Shown: positions 1-9,110, counted from the stretch's first letter. The stretch is 64,000 nucleotides of DNA from Shewanella indica (GCF_002836975.1 NZ_NIJK01000029.1:62001-126000); one strand, 5' to 3'. The notes: a model not told the origin generated them from the sequence alone. A program made the numbers and translations.

Positions 1-3
1 AGC

Positions 4-864
4 TCAGAGCAGGGAGAGCTCACCACAAAGATGTGGCCTACGCCCCTTCTGATCCCTGAGTTCAAACTTATAGCCCTGCTCCATGGCCTCGGCGCAGAAG
101 CAGACACTGGCCGGCATAAACAGCGGCAACTTGAACGCCACGTCAATGACACAGGGTTTATTGCCCAGCTCAGGCATCAACTGAGCCACGCAGCGGGCCT
201 TGGACCACATGCCGTGAGCCAGCACCCGGTCGAAACCAAAACGCTTGGAAAGCAGGGGATGCAGATGGATCAGGTTATAGTCACCCGAGGCTCTGGCATA
301 ACGCCGCCCCAAATCGTCACCCAACTCCCAGACACTGGGGTTTTCCCACAGAATATCCCCGGCTTTGGGTGGCCTTGCCCTGCGCCCCGGCTTATCTATG
401 CGATACAGATAAGTCGATAGGGATTCCCACACCAGCTCTCCGGCCACAGTCACCCTGGAGATAAGGTCAAACTCCAGCCCGGAATCTGTCTCTCGGCTAT
501 CAGTGAGGCGACAGTCGATATCGAAACGCTCATCCACAGTAACACTGCGAAACTGACTGATACGATTACGCAGGTGGATCATTCCCAGCAGAGGAAAAGT
601 GATAGCGTCATGGGTAAAGATCACCGCATGCAACCTGAAGGCCATCACGTACAGATAGGTAGGCGGCAGAGTTTTGCCATCAAACTCGAAGCCACACACC
701 TGAGCGTAGTCGGCCACCTTGCCGGGCTCCAAAGCCACGCCGGGAGTATTAACGCTGATACGAGGTAAAGGCTGGTTGTCCCAGCCAGGCTTTCGCCCGA
801 AAAAAATCTTGCGATACAGCGAAAACAACGAAGGCATTGTTCGCAGTTCGACACTGAATTCCAT
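4..864 (-). CDS. MaoC-like hot-dog dehydratase
   Basis: Likely (R)-enoyl-CoA hydratase/MaoC family enzyme acting on acyl-CoA thioesters in the cytoplasm. The C-terminal half carries the hydratase signature: ASGDYNLIH, then GF, then LAHGMW, giving the Asp/His pair that activates water. The N-terminal half looks like a second, degenerate hot-dog domain, so this is a double hot-dog of about 286 residues. The reading frame extends to an ATG at 912, but a TATAAT-like box lies inside that extension and an AGGTGGG Shine-Dalgarno precedes the methionine at 864, so I prefer 864; methionine at 837 is a third option. It stands alone on the minus strand. The real substrate is not visible from sequence. 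Confidence 0.85.
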   Translation of the reverse strand: MEFSVELRTMPSLFSLYRKIFFGRKPGWDNQPLPRISVNTPGVALEPGKVADYAQVCGFEFDGKTLPPTYLYVMAFRLHAVIFTHDAITFPLLGMIHLRNRISQFRSVTVDERFDIDCRLTDSRETDSGLEFDLISRVTVAGELVWESLSTYLYRIDKPGRRARPPKAGDILWENPSVWELGDDLGRRYARASGDYNLIHLHPLLSKRFGFDRVLAHGMWSKARCVAQLMPELGNKPCVIDVAFKLPLFMPASVCFCAEAMEQGYKFELRDQKGRRPHLCGELSLL

Positions 865-1005
865 AACCAAAAAGCCCACCTTGAGTATTCCAAGCCGAGC
901 ATTATACCTCATCCCTGCCGTTTTCGGAGCTATCTATGATTTTGCGATCTGTCCGCCATAAGCGCTTGGCTCTGATGCCAAGGGCTGCGGCTTGTGAGAC
1001 ACTAT

Positions 1006-1830
1006 ATGCCTTCAAGTCATTCAGAACCCTCCAAAGTGCAAGATCAGAACTTTGACAAGCTGGCGCAAAAGTTCGCCAACAATATTTATGGAACCCCTAA
1101 AGGACAGATCAGAGCCGCGGTGCTCTGGCGCGATCTGCAGGAACAGTTACCCTACTTTGCCGGCCGTAAACTCAGAGTACTGGATGCCGGTGGCGGTTTC
1201 GGTTTTTTCAGTCAGAAACTGGCGGCTATGGGGCATGAGGTGGTGCTGTGCGATATCTCATCGGCCATGCTGGAACAAGCCCGGGAACAGATAGCCGCCT
1301 CGGCCGCCCCCTTGGATATTCAACTGCTGCACTGCGCTATCCAGGAGCTGAACGTAACAGAACGGGGCCAGTTCGACCTCATTCTCTGCCATGCGGTTGC
1401 CGAATGGTTGCATGATGCCAAAGGTACGCTGGCGGGCTTGCTGTCACTCTTGAAAGATGACGGCCTGTTTTCACTGATGTTTTTCAATAAGGAAGCGATG
1501 CGCTTTCACGCCCTGGTGTCAGGTAATCTCGACTATGTGTCTGCCGATCTGCAAACCCGCAAAAAAGTCCGCCTCAGCCCGAAACATCCGCTGCAAATAG
1601 CTGACGTACAAGCTTGGTTTAAGGAGTGGCAACTGGAGTTGAGGTGTGAATCCGGGGTCAGAGTCATCCATGACTATCTTAAAAAGAGCTTGCCGGATAA
1701 TTTCGACTTCCAGCAACTACTTGAGATGGAGCTGAAATACTCACGCCAGCAACCCTATCTGTCTCTGGGCCGTTACGTGCATTTCATTGCTCACAAGGCA
1801 TCCGGGCCGAATAACTCGATCGAGGGTTGA
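1006..1830 (+). CDS. cmoM: tRNA 5-carboxymethoxyuridine methyltransferase CmoM
   Basis: SAM-dependent methyltransferase that methylates the carboxyl of cmo5U34 in tRNA to give mcmo5U. The N-terminal motif QDQNFDKLAQKFANNIYGT and the following GQIRAAVLW match the E. coli CmoM (SmtA) start closely. The SAM motif LDAGGGFG lies near residue 60, followed by an acidic CDIS. The late motifs GVRVIHDYL and the YLSLGRYVH near the C-terminus are also typical. Start uncertain: the E. coli protein begins at the residue matched by a GTG at 1036, and no strong ribosome site marks ATG 1006. The 3' end overlaps the convergent cheD by 40 bases. Confidence 0.93.
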   Translation: MPSSHSEPSKVQDQNFDKLAQKFANNIYGTPKGQIRAAVLWRDLQEQLPYFAGRKLRVLDAGGGFGFFSQKLAAMGHEVVLCDISSAMLEQAREQIAASAAPLDIQLLHCAIQELNVTERGQFDLILCHAVAEWLHDAKGTLAGLLSLLKDDGLFSLMFFNKEAMRFHALVSGNLDYVSADLQTRKKVRLSPKHPLQIADVQAWFKEWQLELRCESGVRVIHDYLKKSLPDNFDFQQLLEMELKYSRQQPYLSLGRYVHFIAHKASGPNNSIEG

Positions 1831-2426
1831 TCTTTGCTATCCACTATCTGATCCAGATAACGGTTCTCTTCCGGCACCAGCTGTGCCAGACGTTCGGGAT
1901 CCATGTGCTTGAGCAAGACCTTGCCGCTGTTGGGGTGAAACATCACCTTGCGCGGCCAAGGGCCGCCCAAATCCTCCGCCTGCACAGGGATCTGCTCAAG
2001 TTTGAGATAACGCAGTACAAAATCTATGTTGGACTGGCCGACATTCAGCACACTGTTTTGGCCCATTCTGGCACCGCCAAAAATCTTGGCCTGTAATCTA
2101 TGTCGCTGACCGCCGACACAGAGTATGGCGTTGACCAACTGCTCCATGGCCCAGTTGCCGTAACGACAGCTGTAACTGGTCAGTTGCTGCCAATCTTCGT
2201 GAAGTTTGCGCTCGGGTAACAGAAAGTGATTCAAGCCACCTATGCCGAGTACGGGATCCCAGATACAAGCCGCCACGCAGGAACCCAAACGGGTAAAAAT
2301 GTACTCATCGGCACCTGTAATATAAAAATCGCCGGGATCGACCCTGGCAACCACCTTGCCAAAACGTTGATCCCACTGACGAACTGTTCCTTCAAACCCC
2401 TTGTACGCATCGCTAATGCCTTGCAT
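1791..2426 (-). CDS. cheD: Chemoreceptor glutamine deamidase CheD
   Basis: Deamidates glutamines of methyl-accepting chemotaxis proteins to glutamate, tuning receptor methylation. The catalytic cysteine is Cys50 in TRLGSCVAACIWDP and the paired histidine is His67 in GGLNHFLLP. The later KIFGGARMG and the downstream VLNVGQSN region are also conserved in CheD. At 211 residues it is a little longer than the compact thermophile proteins, with an acidic C-terminal tail. No che gene or receptor lies nearby, so it is an orphan serving chemotaxis machinery encoded elsewhere. It overlaps cmoM tail to tail. Confidence 0.93.
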   Translation of the reverse strand: MQGISDAYKGFEGTVRQWDQRFGKVVARVDPGDFYITGADEYIFTRLGSCVAACIWDPVLGIGGLNHFLLPERKLHEDWQQLTSYSCRYGNWAMEQLVNAILCVGGQRHRLQAKIFGGARMGQNSVLNVGQSNIDFVLRYLKLEQIPVQAEDLGGPWPRKVMFHPNSGKVLLKHMDPERLAQLVPEENRYLDQIVDSKDQPSIELFGPDAL

Positions 2427-2471
2427 CTCAACTCCCTGTGTTCAAGCACAGCAAGTATAGACCTCAGCCCC

Positions 2472-3359
2472 TCAGTTTGCCTCGCCGGACGGTATATCAC
2501 AGCTTTGCTGCCAGCAGTTACGACTGTCGACTCCGGCTTTATGCAAATACTCGAGTAGGCTCCTTTTGCCGGCCAGATGCCCGGCACCGACGGCCACAAA
2601 TAATGGCGCCTGATTGGAACCCATTAGACTCAACAGACGCTCGGCCATGCCTTGGTTACGCTGCCACAGCAGTTTTTCCAGCAATACGTTTTCTCCTTCG
2701 GTGGACAGCTGATGCAGCATCAATTCGGCCAACGCTTTTTCATTCCCGCTGCGCCAGGCCGTGATCAGCGCCTGGATCTCCCTATCTTCACCGCGAATGC
2801 TCTCCCTAACCATATTCCACTGGTACTTCAGCGCCAGCGAGTTCAGCAGTGCCAACTGCATTTCTGTACTTTCCAGCTCTAACACAGGTTTGCCACCTAC
2901 CCCATCCAACAGATACTGCTCAACACCCAGGCTGGGTTGATAACCCAGCTCCACGAAGCGTTGCATACTGATCTGTACCGACTGCAACCAGGGGGACATC
3001 ATAGCCAATTGCCGACATAAAGGTTTACCGCCACAGTATCCCTGCAGCAGCGTCTGAGTTTCCTCATCCGGTGTTGCAGCCTTCAAGCCATACTGCTGCA
3101 GCAATTGCTGCGCCGCAGGATCGCGAATATCAGCTTCCAGTACCAGAGCACCGGCATTGTGATAGGCCTGCTCTATCTGGTTTGGCAGTGGATAAAAATC
3201 AGCCTTGCCGACATGCACTGAGCCCATGAGAAAAGCCGTCTTACCGGCAAACTCCAACTGGTAGAAGGGTGGTGTATCACCATCTTTTGCTTGGGCCCAA
3301 CCACTTAAAAGTAAGCCACATCCGAAGAAGAACCACAGCAGTCGACTTGTTGCGCGCAT
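2472..3359 (-). CDS. TraB/GumN family exported protein
   Basis: Member of the TraB/PrgY/GumN family, thought to be metal-dependent proteases or hydrolases; the precise role of bacterial single-copy members is unknown. Residues 1-24 form a signal peptide (hydrophobic LLWFFFGCGLLL, cleavage near AQA), so it is periplasmic or membrane attached. The family motif GSVHVG is at 46-51 and the second GxGHL motif (VAVGAGHLAG) is near 258, close to the C-terminus. Length of 295 residues is normal for the family. It is a minus-strand gene whose start region faces the plus-strand PriC-like gene, with only about 47 bases between start codons. Confidence 0.9.
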   Translation of the reverse strand: MRATSRLLWFFFGCGLLLSGWAQAKDGDTPPFYQLEFAGKTAFLMGSVHVGKADFYPLPNQIEQAYHNAGALVLEADIRDPAAQQLLQQYGLKAATPDEETQTLLQGYCGGKPLCRQLAMMSPWLQSVQISMQRFVELGYQPSLGVEQYLLDGVGGKPVLELESTEMQLALLNSLALKYQWNMVRESIRGEDREIQALITAWRSGNEKALAELMLHQLSTEGENVLLEKLLWQRNQGMAERLLSLMGSNQAPLFVAVGAGHLAGKRSLLEYLHKAGVDSRNCWQQSCDIPSGEAN

Positions 3360-3406
3360 CCCTGTTCCTTATAATTTCAGCCAAAGTTCATCAGTTAGAG
3401 GCTGTT

Positions 3407-3718
3407 ATGCCATACACCAAGGTCATTGAGCAACTGAAAGCCAATCTGCAGACCGCTTACCGCCAGGCTGTCGATGCCGATAATCGTCTGGATCAGCTGC
3501 AACAAGCCGGTCATGGAAAGTTTTCTGCCGTATTCACTCAAGAGCAAGGCTTTACCACATGCAGTAACCGCTTCCTCCCCTATGTACAGGAGTTGGCACA
3601 GGCGGTAGCGGATCTTGAAGCCGAAACGGCACCCACCCCGGAACAGCTGGAAGCCCTACTGCCGAAACTGGCAGTCTTGTTGCAAACGCTGCAACAATTT
3701 AAACAGCAGAGTAAATAG
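3407..3718 (+). CDS. PriC-like primosomal replication protein (short)
   Basis: A 103-residue, almost entirely helical soluble protein. The segment KFSAVFTQEQ followed by a leucine/alanine heptad region resembles the N-terminal half of PriC (primosomal protein N double prime, replication restart), where a similar FxxxLF...C...L pattern occurs. It lacks the basic C-terminal half of E. coli PriC (175 residues), so if related it is a shortened form. The ATG at 3407 is preferred over upstream codons because those fall inside the promoter region and signal-peptide codons of the divergent TraB-like gene. A GC-rich hairpin follows at 3751. Assignment is tentative. Confidence 0.55.
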   Translation: MPYTKVIEQLKANLQTAYRQAVDADNRLDQLQQAGHGKFSAVFTQEQGFTTCSNRFLPYVQELAQAVADLEAETAPTPEQLEALLPKLAVLLQTLQQFKQQSK

Positions 3719-3750
3719 CAAGAGTTCAATCAGTTGAATCAATAATATGA

Positions 3751-3770
3751 GCCGGGCCAAGCCCGGCCTT
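3751..3770 (+). terminator. Hairpin after the PriC-like gene
   Basis: GCCGGGC, loop CAA, GCCCGGC, followed by CTTG. A perfect 7-bp GC stem 33 bases after the stop codon of the preceding gene. The T-run is poor, so termination efficiency is uncertain. Its position supports starting the next gene downstream at 3840 rather than at 3747. Confidence 0.5.
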
Positions 3771-3839
3771 GTCATCTTAGTGTCACTTGCAACACCTAGA
3801 CTCTATCCGATTTGGGGCCTTGTAAGGTATTGCAGTTTG

Positions 3840-5570
3840 ATGGCCATAGACAGAATAGCTGAACTCGGAAGTGTGTTGGATAACGAGGATGTCACCGCAC
3901 TGTTTCAGCCGATTATCAACATAGACAGCAACAGTATTCATGGTTTTGAAGCCTTAAGCCGCGGCCCCATAGGCAGCAGCGTTCACTCTCCATTTCATCT
4001 GTTCAGTGCTGCCGAACACCTGGGGCGCCTCTCCGAGCTGGAAACCTTGTGTCGCCGGGTATCCATAGCCCAATTTCAGCAAAAACAACTGCCTGGCAAG
4101 CTTTTTATCAATATCTCACCCAAGGCGCTGCTGGATCCAACCCATCCCAAGGGGCAAACACTCAAGCTCTTGCAACAGTTCGGCATAGCGCCATCCAATG
4201 TGGTCATAGAGCTGTCGGAACAATACCCTGCCGATGACATAGATCAGCTCAAAGCCTGCCTTAATCACTATCGCAATCAGGGGTTTTTGACCGCTCTCGA
4301 CGACTTGGGTGCCGGTTATTCTGGCCTGCGTCTATGGTCAGAACTCTCCCCCGACTATGTCAAAATTGATCGCCACTTTATTCACCAAATAGACAAGTTT
4401 CCGGTAAAACAGGAGTTTGTCCGCTCCATCATAGAGCTTTGCCAAAGCCTGACCTGTAAAGTCATCGCCGAGGGTATAGAGACTGAAGCCGAGCTGACGA
4501 TACTGCGCCAGCTCGGGATCACTTATTGTCAGGGCTTCTTACTCGGCAGACCCGAGGCGCAGCCGGATAGACAACTGCAAACCCGCTATCTCACCATTCG
4601 TCAGCAGGAGCAACCTAGATACAACGAGGCGGCGGAGAGCCTGTGCCATCAGGCACAAACCTGCCCCTCCGAGACTGAGCTCAAGCAGTTGAGCGAACGC
4701 TTTCTCTCCCAGCCGGAGCTTCAGTGCATTGTGGTGCTGGAGCATAAACGTCCCTTGGGACTGGTCTATCGCCATCGGCTGATGGAGCTATTTTCCCGTC
4801 CCTATGGCCGCGCCTTGCATGAACACCAGGCGGTGACTGAACTCATGGACAGAGACGTGCTTATGGTCGATGCGGCCACACCTCTGTCATTGGTGAGCCA
4901 AAAACTTACCGCCAAGCCTGGCTCCGAAATAGCGCAGGAATTCATTATCCTGCGTCAAGGTGAGTTTATCGGTCTTGGTCACACCCGCGAGCTGCTGCAG
5001 CGCATTACTGAACATAGAATACAGATGGCGCGCCACGCCAACCCGTTAACTGAATTGCCCGGGAATGTACCCATTCAGGAAGAGCTGCAACGGCTACGGA
5101 AACTACGACAGCATTTCTATCTGGCCTATTTTGATCTATGCCATTTCAAGCCTTATAACGACATCTATGGCTTCAGTCGTGGTGATGAAGTGATAAGGGC
5201 CGTAGCCGGCCTGCTCAGACAATATGGTAAAGCGCAGTTTATCGGCCACGTGGGTGGCGATGATTTTGTGATGATAGGCACAGAGCCAAAACTACTCGGG
5301 GTTTGCCAGCAGATATTGGCCGAGTTTGAGCAGAGTAAAAGGCAATTCTTCAGTGATGAACATTGGCAAAGACAGCGCTTGTTTGCCAAGGACAGACAAG
5401 AGCAGGAATGCTTTCAACCGCTATTGCGCCTCAGCGTCGGAATACTGCCACCGCCATTGAGTCTGGATGCCAACGAACATGAATTATCCCGCCTGTGTGC
5501 GCTGGCGAAAAAGCAGGCCAAGCACACCCCCCAAGGGCTGTGCTTGCTGGATATGCCGAAAACAGCTTAA
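3840..5570 (+). CDS. EAL - CBS-like - GGDEF cyclic-di-GMP protein
   Basis: Cytoplasmic 576-residue signalling protein with the order EAL, middle CBS-like region, GGDEF. The EAL domain (about 10-250) retains FQPI, GFEALSR with the EAL triad at 37-39, a DDLGAGYSGL motif, KIDRHFI, and AEGIETEAE, so phosphodiesterase activity is plausible. The middle (about 300-400) has the pattern of paired CBS domains (VVLEHKRPLGLVYRHRLMELF, later MDRDVLMV). The C-terminal cyclase-like domain has the signature as GGDDF and FDLCHFKPYND, so cyclase activity is possible but not certain. No transmembrane segment. The frame opens at 3747, but MAIDR at 3840 lies after the hairpin. It overlaps the convergent DUF3016 gene by 4 bases. 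Confidence 0.9.
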   Translation: MAIDRIAELGSVLDNEDVTALFQPIINIDSNSIHGFEALSRGPIGSSVHSPFHLFSAAEHLGRLSELETLCRRVSIAQFQQKQLPGKLFINISPKALLDPTHPKGQTLKLLQQFGIAPSNVVIELSEQYPADDIDQLKACLNHYRNQGFLTALDDLGAGYSGLRLWSELSPDYVKIDRHFIHQIDKFPVKQEFVRSIIELCQSLTCKVIAEGIETEAELTILRQLGITYCQGFLLGRPEAQPDRQLQTRYLTIRQQEQPRYNEAAESLCHQAQTCPSETELKQLSERFLSQPELQCIVVLEHKRPLGLVYRHRLMELFSRPYGRALHEHQAVTELMDRDVLMVDAATPLSLVSQKLTAKPGSEIAQEFIILRQGEFIGLGHTRELLQRITEHRIQMARHANPLTELPGNVPIQEELQRLRKLRQHFYLAYFDLCHFKPYNDIYGFSRGDEVIRAVAGLLRQYGKAQFIGHVGGDDFVMIGTEPKLLGVCQQILAEFEQSKRQFFSDEHWQRQRLFAKDRQEQECFQPLLRLSVGILPPPLSLDANEHELSRLCALAKKQAKHTPQGLCLLDMPKTA

Positions 5571-6091
5571 AGTTTTGGCTTGAGTGTTTTCTGGAACCAG
5601 TCTTTCAGCATTCTTTCTTCATAGCGGAAGCTGTCGCTGTTGATTCTGTCCACATGGTCGAGAAACTGCATATCGGTCAGCTTTTCATCGCCGGCAATGA
5701 CTACCTGATCGCCTTCCAACAAGCGATAACTGAAGCTTATCTTGGGCGGATAAACGTTCTTGACTACACGTATATCGTTGGCAGTAGCACCAAAGGTAGG
5801 CCGCACATCACCGGCCAAATCCACGTCTGTGACCGTCAGCTCCAGCTTTTGGTTGTCTTTTAGAGATGATGAAACATCTTTATCCAGAGTCTTGGTCAAG
5901 GTATCAAACAGACGTTTTTCATAACGGGATTGCAGCTCGCTGGCAGACTTGATATCCCGAAAATCCTTGGGTGACTGCCACTCAATTTTGACCTTACCCG
6001 ATTCAGTCACAGGGTTTTCATCGGCCTTATCGGCCGCCAGCACCGAGCCAGAGGCCAGGGCACTTACAAGTAACAGATGTCTGATTTTCAT
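5567..6091 (-). CDS. DUF3016 periplasmic protein
   Basis: Secreted protein of unknown function. A signal peptide covers about residues 1-19 (MKIRHLLLVSALASGSVLA, cleaved before ADKADE). The mature part contains the DUF3016 pattern: VKIEWQSPKDFRDI at the N-terminus, KLELTVTDVDLAGDV in the centre and DRINSDSFRYEERMLKDWF at the C-terminus. The alternating beta strands and the phrase about a metal-free small fold give no catalytic residues I can identify. Family members are common in Shewanella and relatives. Single gene; AGGAGGCT-like ribosome site precedes the ATG. Confidence 0.85.
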   Translation of the reverse strand: MKIRHLLLVSALASGSVLAADKADENPVTESGKVKIEWQSPKDFRDIKSASELQSRYEKRLFDTLTKTLDKDVSSSLKDNQKLELTVTDVDLAGDVRPTFGATANDIRVVKNVYPPKISFSYRLLEGDQVVIAGDEKLTDMQFLDHVDRINSDSFRYEERMLKDWFQKTLKPKL

Positions 6092-6368
6092 ATCAGCCTC
6101 CTTTGGGAGCGATTGTCAGTATGCTTTTGCTTCAAACTCAGAGTATAAAATTTAACCTGAATCCGGGCTTAACGCAAAACTAATATGCGAATAGTGTTGT
6201 ACTATAAGTAGCTATTTTAATGTGATATTTTTCGTAATACATCATCCAGAAAGATTAACTTGAGTATCAATTTGTAGCCGCAGCAACAAACTTTCAAACA
6301 ATGCGGCTTGAGTCAGCCCCGCTGAAGTAATCTAATAGACCGAAAACCGAGCCATTACAGGAGCACCA

Positions 6369-6674
6369 GTGAAACTCTCACCGCCTTTGCTAATTACTTT
6401 GGGACTGTTTACCGCTCTGGGAATTGTTCTCGTTGCCATCAATCAGGATGCTAAACCCAAGGGGCCGGAAACCTGGAGTGCCTTCATTTATACCCATGGT
6501 TTCGATTCGGGGCGTTATCTCAAAGAGGACGATTTTGGCGACTATGCCAGCTGTAAAGCGTTCGCCATCGAGAAGTCCCAGGCCGCAGAAGGGGCTCCTT
6601 GGGAGTGCGGCAGCTACTGCCGCTTTGACTCCCGCCGCCAGGGTTTTCAGTGCGAGCAGATGCGTAATGACTAA
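6369..6674 (+). CDS. Small membrane-anchored cysteine protein, unknown
   Basis: Not recognised. 101 residues: one N-terminal hydrophobic segment (about 8-24, LITLGLFTALGIVLVAI) that is either an uncleaved anchor or signal, followed by a soluble domain expected in the periplasm. Four cysteines occur in the soluble part (SCKAF, WECGSYCRF, FQCEQ), enough for two disulfides. ACAGGAGCACCAGTG gives a reasonable ribosome site before a GTG at 6369. The gene ends 6 bases before the convergent DUF4240 gene. Confidence 0.7.
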   Translation: MKLSPPLLITLGLFTALGIVLVAINQDAKPKGPETWSAFIYTHGFDSGRYLKEDDFGDYASCKAFAIEKSQAAEGAPWECGSYCRFDSRRQGFQCEQMRND

Positions 6675-6680
6675 GCCTGC

Positions 6681-7190
6681 TTAGAAGGGGAAACGGGCGC
6701 TGAGCTTGGGGTACAGTTTACGCAGTGCCTTGGGCTGATCGTTGAAACGCTTGCCCTTGGGCTGACTCAGCCCCGAAGGCACAAACGGTAACTCTTTGCC
6801 GGTACGGGTCTCGTATAGCTGGCCGGCCAGCAGGTCTATCTCCTCAACAAAAGGATAGGCGTAACCATTCAATTGCGGCCAAACTTCCAGCTCTCCCAGC
6901 GAATCCGCTGCATTGCAGGCCGCCTGATAACGCTCCTTTCCCAGAGTCACCAGGAAGTTCCGGAACTCGGCGAAACCATAATCTGAATCAACTCCGGCAA
7001 TGATGTAAGCTGCGCCCCAAAGATCCCAGCTGTAACTCAACCTGAGCAGCCTGGCAAAGTGTTTATCAAACTCTGCCAGCTCATCATCGCCCAGGCTTTG
7101 CAGTTTTTCGGTCAAACGCGCCTGGAGTTCCTGTTGTTCCTGATCGGGATAGTCGCGGCTGACCAGCTCCCAGAACTGCTCTTCTGTCAT
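6681..7190 (-). CDS. DUF4240 domain protein
   Basis: Cytoplasmic protein of 169 residues. The N-terminal EEQFWELV, the central SYSWDLWGAAYIIAGVDSDYGFAEFRNFLVTLG and the following residues are the DUF4240 signature, a family related to polymorphic-toxin immunity-type folds but with no experimentally fixed role. The C-terminal 40 residues are basic (KGKRFNDQPKALRKLYPKL). No toxin gene lies beside it, so an immunity role is not supported here. Confidence 0.85.
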   Translation of the reverse strand: MTEEQFWELVSRDYPDQEQQELQARLTEKLQSLGDDELAEFDKHFARLLRLSYSWDLWGAAYIIAGVDSDYGFAEFRNFLVTLGKERYQAACNAADSLGELEVWPQLNGYAYPFVEEIDLLAGQLYETRTGKELPFVPSGLSQPKGKRFNDQPKALRKLYPKLSARFPF

Positions 7191-7309
7191 TGAGTGTTAT
7201 CCTGCCAAAAATGTCGGCGCTCATTTTACCGGAAAATGCGATTAAAATCCGGCTGGACTCACCCCAGGGCTTTCCATAGACTTAGGCCCATTTCTCACAG
7301 GAGTCATTT

Positions 7310-7705
7310 ATGTCCATTTCAAGACCAATACCATTGGTACTGCTTTGCATCCTCTATCTGGTACTGGCCGGGGTAGCACTGTGGCGCACCATCAGCACAG
7401 GTGCAGTAGATCTGTTTACCTTGGGAGTCATCCCAGTATTGGTAGGCATAATGTTACGTACAAGTTGGTCGCTGTGGGCACTGCGTATCTATCTCTTTAT
7501 CCAGACTCTGGGACTACTGGCATTGGCCACTACTGCATTGATGGCACTGCAGATAACGCCTGAAGATGTCAAACTTGAGCTGGCTGGACGCAATATCCCC
7601 TTGCTGCCGCTGGCGGCTGTGTTGTTGGCCTTGCTGGCATTCCAGTATTGGGTGGCTTTTTCCGCCAACACAAAACGCTTCTTGCAACAGGAAAAATCTG
7701 ACTAG
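7310..7705 (+). CDS. Four-helix integral membrane protein, unknown
   Basis: 131-residue hydrophobic protein. Hydrophobic stretches at about 9-24, 34-50, 57-80 and 100-120 suggest four membrane helices with a short charged C-terminal tail (TKRFLQQEKSD). CACAGGAGTCATTT supplies a good ribosome site for the ATG at 7310. I cannot assign a family. It sits alone between DUF4240 and the HU gene. Confidence 0.75.
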   Translation: MSISRPIPLVLLCILYLVLAGVALWRTISTGAVDLFTLGVIPVLVGIMLRTSWSLWALRIYLFIQTLGLLALATTALMALQITPEDVKLELAGRNIPLLPLAAVLLALLAFQYWVAFSANTKRFLQQEKSD

Positions 7706-7878
7706 ATCGCACTGAATTTAAGGAAATCAGCGACCGGCTCACAATTTTGTATAATTTTGGTTAAAAAATAGCGAATAAAGCCCAAGAAGCCCGCTGAAAG
7801 GCCTTTTCAAGCCAAAAACCTTATGGCATGTTAGATGGGCAATAATAATTCAATCGACGGAAAGAAGAGACGCTCCAG

Positions 7879-8151
7879 ATGAACAAAACTGAACTAATCG
7901 CAAAAATGGCAGAACATGCAAACCTGTCCAAGGCAGAAGCTGCCCGCGCCCTCAAGTCGTTCGAAGTAGCAGTGACTGATGCCATGAAAGAAGGATCTAA
8001 AATCTCCATCGTAGGCTTTGGTTCTTTCGAAACCTCAACCCGCGCGGCGCGCACAGGTCGTAATCCGCAAACCGGCAAAGAGATCCAGATCCCTGCAGCC
8101 ACTATTCCCAAGTTTAAAGCCGGTAAGGCTCTGCGTGACAGCGTCAACTAA
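7879..8151 (+). CDS. HU family nucleoid DNA-binding protein
   Basis: 90-residue HU subunit that bends and compacts DNA. The N-terminal MNKTELIAKMAEHANLSK helices, the GFGSFETSTRAARTGRNPQTG beta-arm region and the IPKFKAGKALRDSVN tail match bacterial HU across the whole length. The proline-bearing RNPQTGKEIQIPA arm is intact. It could correspond to either the alpha or beta subunit of enterobacteria; I do not choose. A TATAAT-like box is visible near 7750 and a strong terminator follows, so it is likely a single-gene transcript. Confidence 0.96.
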   Translation: MNKTELIAKMAEHANLSKAEAARALKSFEVAVTDAMKEGSKISIVGFGSFETSTRAARTGRNPQTGKEIQIPAATIPKFKAGKALRDSVN

Positions 8152-8172
8152 ACTGCTTTTCACGGATGAAAG

Positions 8173-8197
8173 CGCCTCATATTGAGGCGTTTTTTTA
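8173..8197 (+). terminator. Rho-independent terminator of the HU gene
   Basis: Stem CGCCTCA / TGAGGCG with loop TAT, followed directly by a run of seven T. Begins 22 bases after the HU stop codon. Confidence 0.92.
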
Positions 8198-8417
8198 TTG
8201 TCTGTAGTTCCCAACATCCCACTGCACAGAAAAAGGGCAAAACGCCCTAACTAAAGGCAATAATCTGTTAACTTAGTTTCAGAATAAAAGCTAACTTTCT
8301 GTATTTCATATTCATTTAAACTTGGCACAAGATTCGCTCATCCCACAAAGACAATAACGAGTGTCTGCGCCGGTCAAGCTTGCCCGGTTCCGGAACCCAA
8401 CCATCGAGGGGATGAGA

Positions 8418-9110
8418 ATGAAACACACCAAGTTTTCAATGTCAGTTATTGCAGGTCTGTTGTTGCTGGCCGGCGAAGTCCAGGCGACTGTATCAGGGAA
8501 TATCGGCGTCGCCTCCAACTATCTGTGGCGCGGGGTTACCCAAACAAATGACTCTGTCGCCGTTCAAGGCGGTATAGACTACAGCCACGACTCTGGCTTT
8601 TACCTGGGCACCTGGGCCTCTAATGTCGACTTTGGTGATGACACCAGTTACGAGCTCGATTTTTACGGCGGTTACTCCGGCAGCATAGGCGAAGACTTTG
8701 GCTATGACATCGGCTATCTCTACTATGGTTATCCTGATGCCAAGGGTGATATCGACTTTGGCGAACTGGCGTTGACCCTCAGTTGGAAGTGGTTTGAGCT
8801 GGGTTATGCCAAGGTGGTCAATGCCGGTGATGATGTAGCCAAAGCGCCGCTGGATAACAAGGATTTGAGCTATATCCACGCGGGTTTCAGCTATCCCATC
8901 ACGGAAACCGTGACGCTGACGGCACACTATGGTTATTCAGACGGCGATGTGGTGCAGAGCTGGTTCCAGGTTTCCGACTACGCCGACTACCACTTGGCCA
9001 TCAGCAAGGACACAGGCATAGGCTCTGTCTCCTTTATGGTAGCCGATACGGATCTACCGGACGACGATGCCAAGATAGTGCTCAGCTATGTCTATGAGTT
9101 CGAATTCTAA
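8418..9110 (+). CDS. TorF family putative outer-membrane porin
   Basis: Outer-membrane beta-barrel of about 230 residues. A signal peptide occupies roughly residues 1-24 (FSMSVIAGLLLLAGEVQA). The mature start VSGNIGVASNYLWRGVTQTN is the hallmark of the TIGR02001/TorF putative porin family, and the protein ends in aromatic EFEF as barrel proteins do. Glycine, aspartate and tyrosine-rich alternating strands fill the rest. GAGGGG at 8406-8411 supports ATG 8418; an ATG at 8412 is possible. The stop codon TAA is part of CTAA immediately before an IS5-type end at 9111. Substrate unknown. Confidence 0.88.
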   Translation: MKHTKFSMSVIAGLLLLAGEVQATVSGNIGVASNYLWRGVTQTNDSVAVQGGIDYSHDSGFYLGTWASNVDFGDDTSYELDFYGGYSGSIGEDFGYDIGYLYYGYPDAKGDIDFGELALTLSWKWFELGYAKVVNAGDDVAKAPLDNKDLSYIHAGFSYPITETVTLTAHYGYSDGDVVQSWFQVSDYADYHLAISKDTGIGSVSFMVADTDLPDDDAKIVLSYVYEFEF

